A DNA stretch of 6,042 nucleotides from Dehalococcoidia bacterium (GTDB lineage: Bacteria > Chloroflexota > Dehalococcoidia > Dehalococcoidales > RBG-16-60-22), in NCBI GenBank assembly GCA_013202615.1, contig JABMRL010000147.1, forward strand, positions 1 to 6,042, written 5' to 3'. The position numbers and the translations under genes were made by a program. Positions 5,614-6,042 of this stretch are shown here, in pieces. Under the pieces are notes generated by a model that worked only from the letters and a program-made list of their open reading frames with translations, made no database searches and was not told the DNA's origin. The number at the start of each line of letters is the position of its first letter. The first letter of the stretch is position 1.

Positions 5614-6042
5614 ATGGGAGATAGATTAAAAGGCAAAGTGGCCATTGTTACCGGAGCAGGTTCGGTACTTCCCGGCATGGGCAACGGCAAAGCGACGGCA
5701 GTCGTCTTTGCTCGGGAAGGCGCCAGGGTAATGGCCGTTGACTATAACCTCGAGGCCGCCGAAGAAACTAAAAAAATGATCGACCAGAAAGGCGGAGAAT
5801 GCATCACCTTCCAGGCCGATGTCTCCAAAGCAAGCGACTGCCAGAAGATGGTCGAGACCTGCGTTCAGAAGTTCGGCAGGATTGACATTCTGCATAATAA
5901 TGTGGGCATCGGGCAGTGGGGCGGCGTCGTTGAGACCGAGGAAGATACCTGGGACAAAGTGATGACGGTTAACGTGAAGAGCATGTTCCTCACCGGCAAA
6001 TACGTCATCCCCCATATGCTGAAGCAGGGAGGCGGCTCCATC
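5614..6042 (+). CDS. Short-chain dehydrogenase/reductase (SDR), second of the tandem pair (3' end missing)
   Basis: This is the N-terminal half of a second SDR, open to the right edge, with 143 residues visible. The ATG is preceded by a strong SD, GAGGAGG (5601-5607). It aligns without gaps to the preceding SDR, with about 102 of 143 residues identical (hand count). It shares the long cofactor loop (T13-G14-A-G-S-VLPGM-G23-N-G-K), D43 for NAD, the KASDCQKM segment (72-79), NNVG (95-98) and N120. The catalytic Ser, Tyr and Lys lie beyond the window, so activity cannot be confirmed. Differences cluster at residues 99-116 (GQWGGVVETEED in place of GGYAGPVELAEE) and at 128-142, surface or active-site-rim regions in SDRs, which would fit a changed substrate or a heteromeric partner. 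The gene starts 21 bases after the first SDR's stop and is almost certainly in the same operon. Confidence 0.93.
   Translation, partial: MGDRLKGKVAIVTGAGSVLPGMGNGKATAVVFAREGARVMAVDYNLEAAEETKKMIDQKGGECITFQADVSKASDCQKMVETCVQKFGRIDILHNNVGIGQWGGVVETEEDTWDKVMTVNVKSMFLTGKYVIPHMLKQGGGSI

Noticed and set aside
5626..6015. 129-codon open frame on the minus strand
   Set aside because: It is antisense to the second SDR, whose + strand frame carries a full cofactor motif and a strong SD.

Overview
The window is a bacterial stretch of about 55% G+C (estimated by eye). All genes lie on the + strand, tightly packed, and most have clear Shine-Dalgarno (SD) sequences. Nothing in it fixes the taxon. A TRAP transporter beside a zinc dehydrogenase and short-chain dehydrogenases (SDRs) would suit an uncultured heterotrophic or anaerobic bacterium such as a Chloroflexota or Desulfobacterota lineage; that is a weak inference. 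No rRNA, tRNA, CRISPR array, insertion sequence or phage gene was seen.

Layout. Positions 1-2508 hold a tripartite TRAP transporter: the C-terminal part of the periplasmic binding protein (dctP type, cut by the left edge), the small permease (dctQ type) and the large permease (dctM type). The permease genes overlap by 8 bases, and a strong GC-rich hairpin separates the binding-protein gene from them. Positions 2554-3424 hold two adjacent small genes (137 and 139 aa) encoding paralogues about 50% identical, from a family I cannot name, with conserved ADSA, GSHCG, IGNDAG and GIPAAAVAAMSA blocks. The second starts at a TTG codon behind a strong SD. Positions 3425-3674 are non-coding and hold two inverted repeats; the second looks like a rho-independent terminator. 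Positions 3675-4706 encode a zinc-dependent medium-chain dehydrogenase closest to L-threonine 3-dehydrogenase. Positions 4771-5592 and 5614-6042 encode two tandem SDRs about 71% identical over the shared 143 residues; the second runs off the right edge.

How the parts may work together (inference). A TRAP importer brings in an organic acid or related small anion, and three NAD-type dehydrogenases oxidise hydroxyl groups on it or its breakdown products. The small paralogue pair sits between transport and oxidation and is the least explained part of the locus. Two separate tandem duplications within about 3.5 kb, each keeping its predicted key residues, are the most striking feature.
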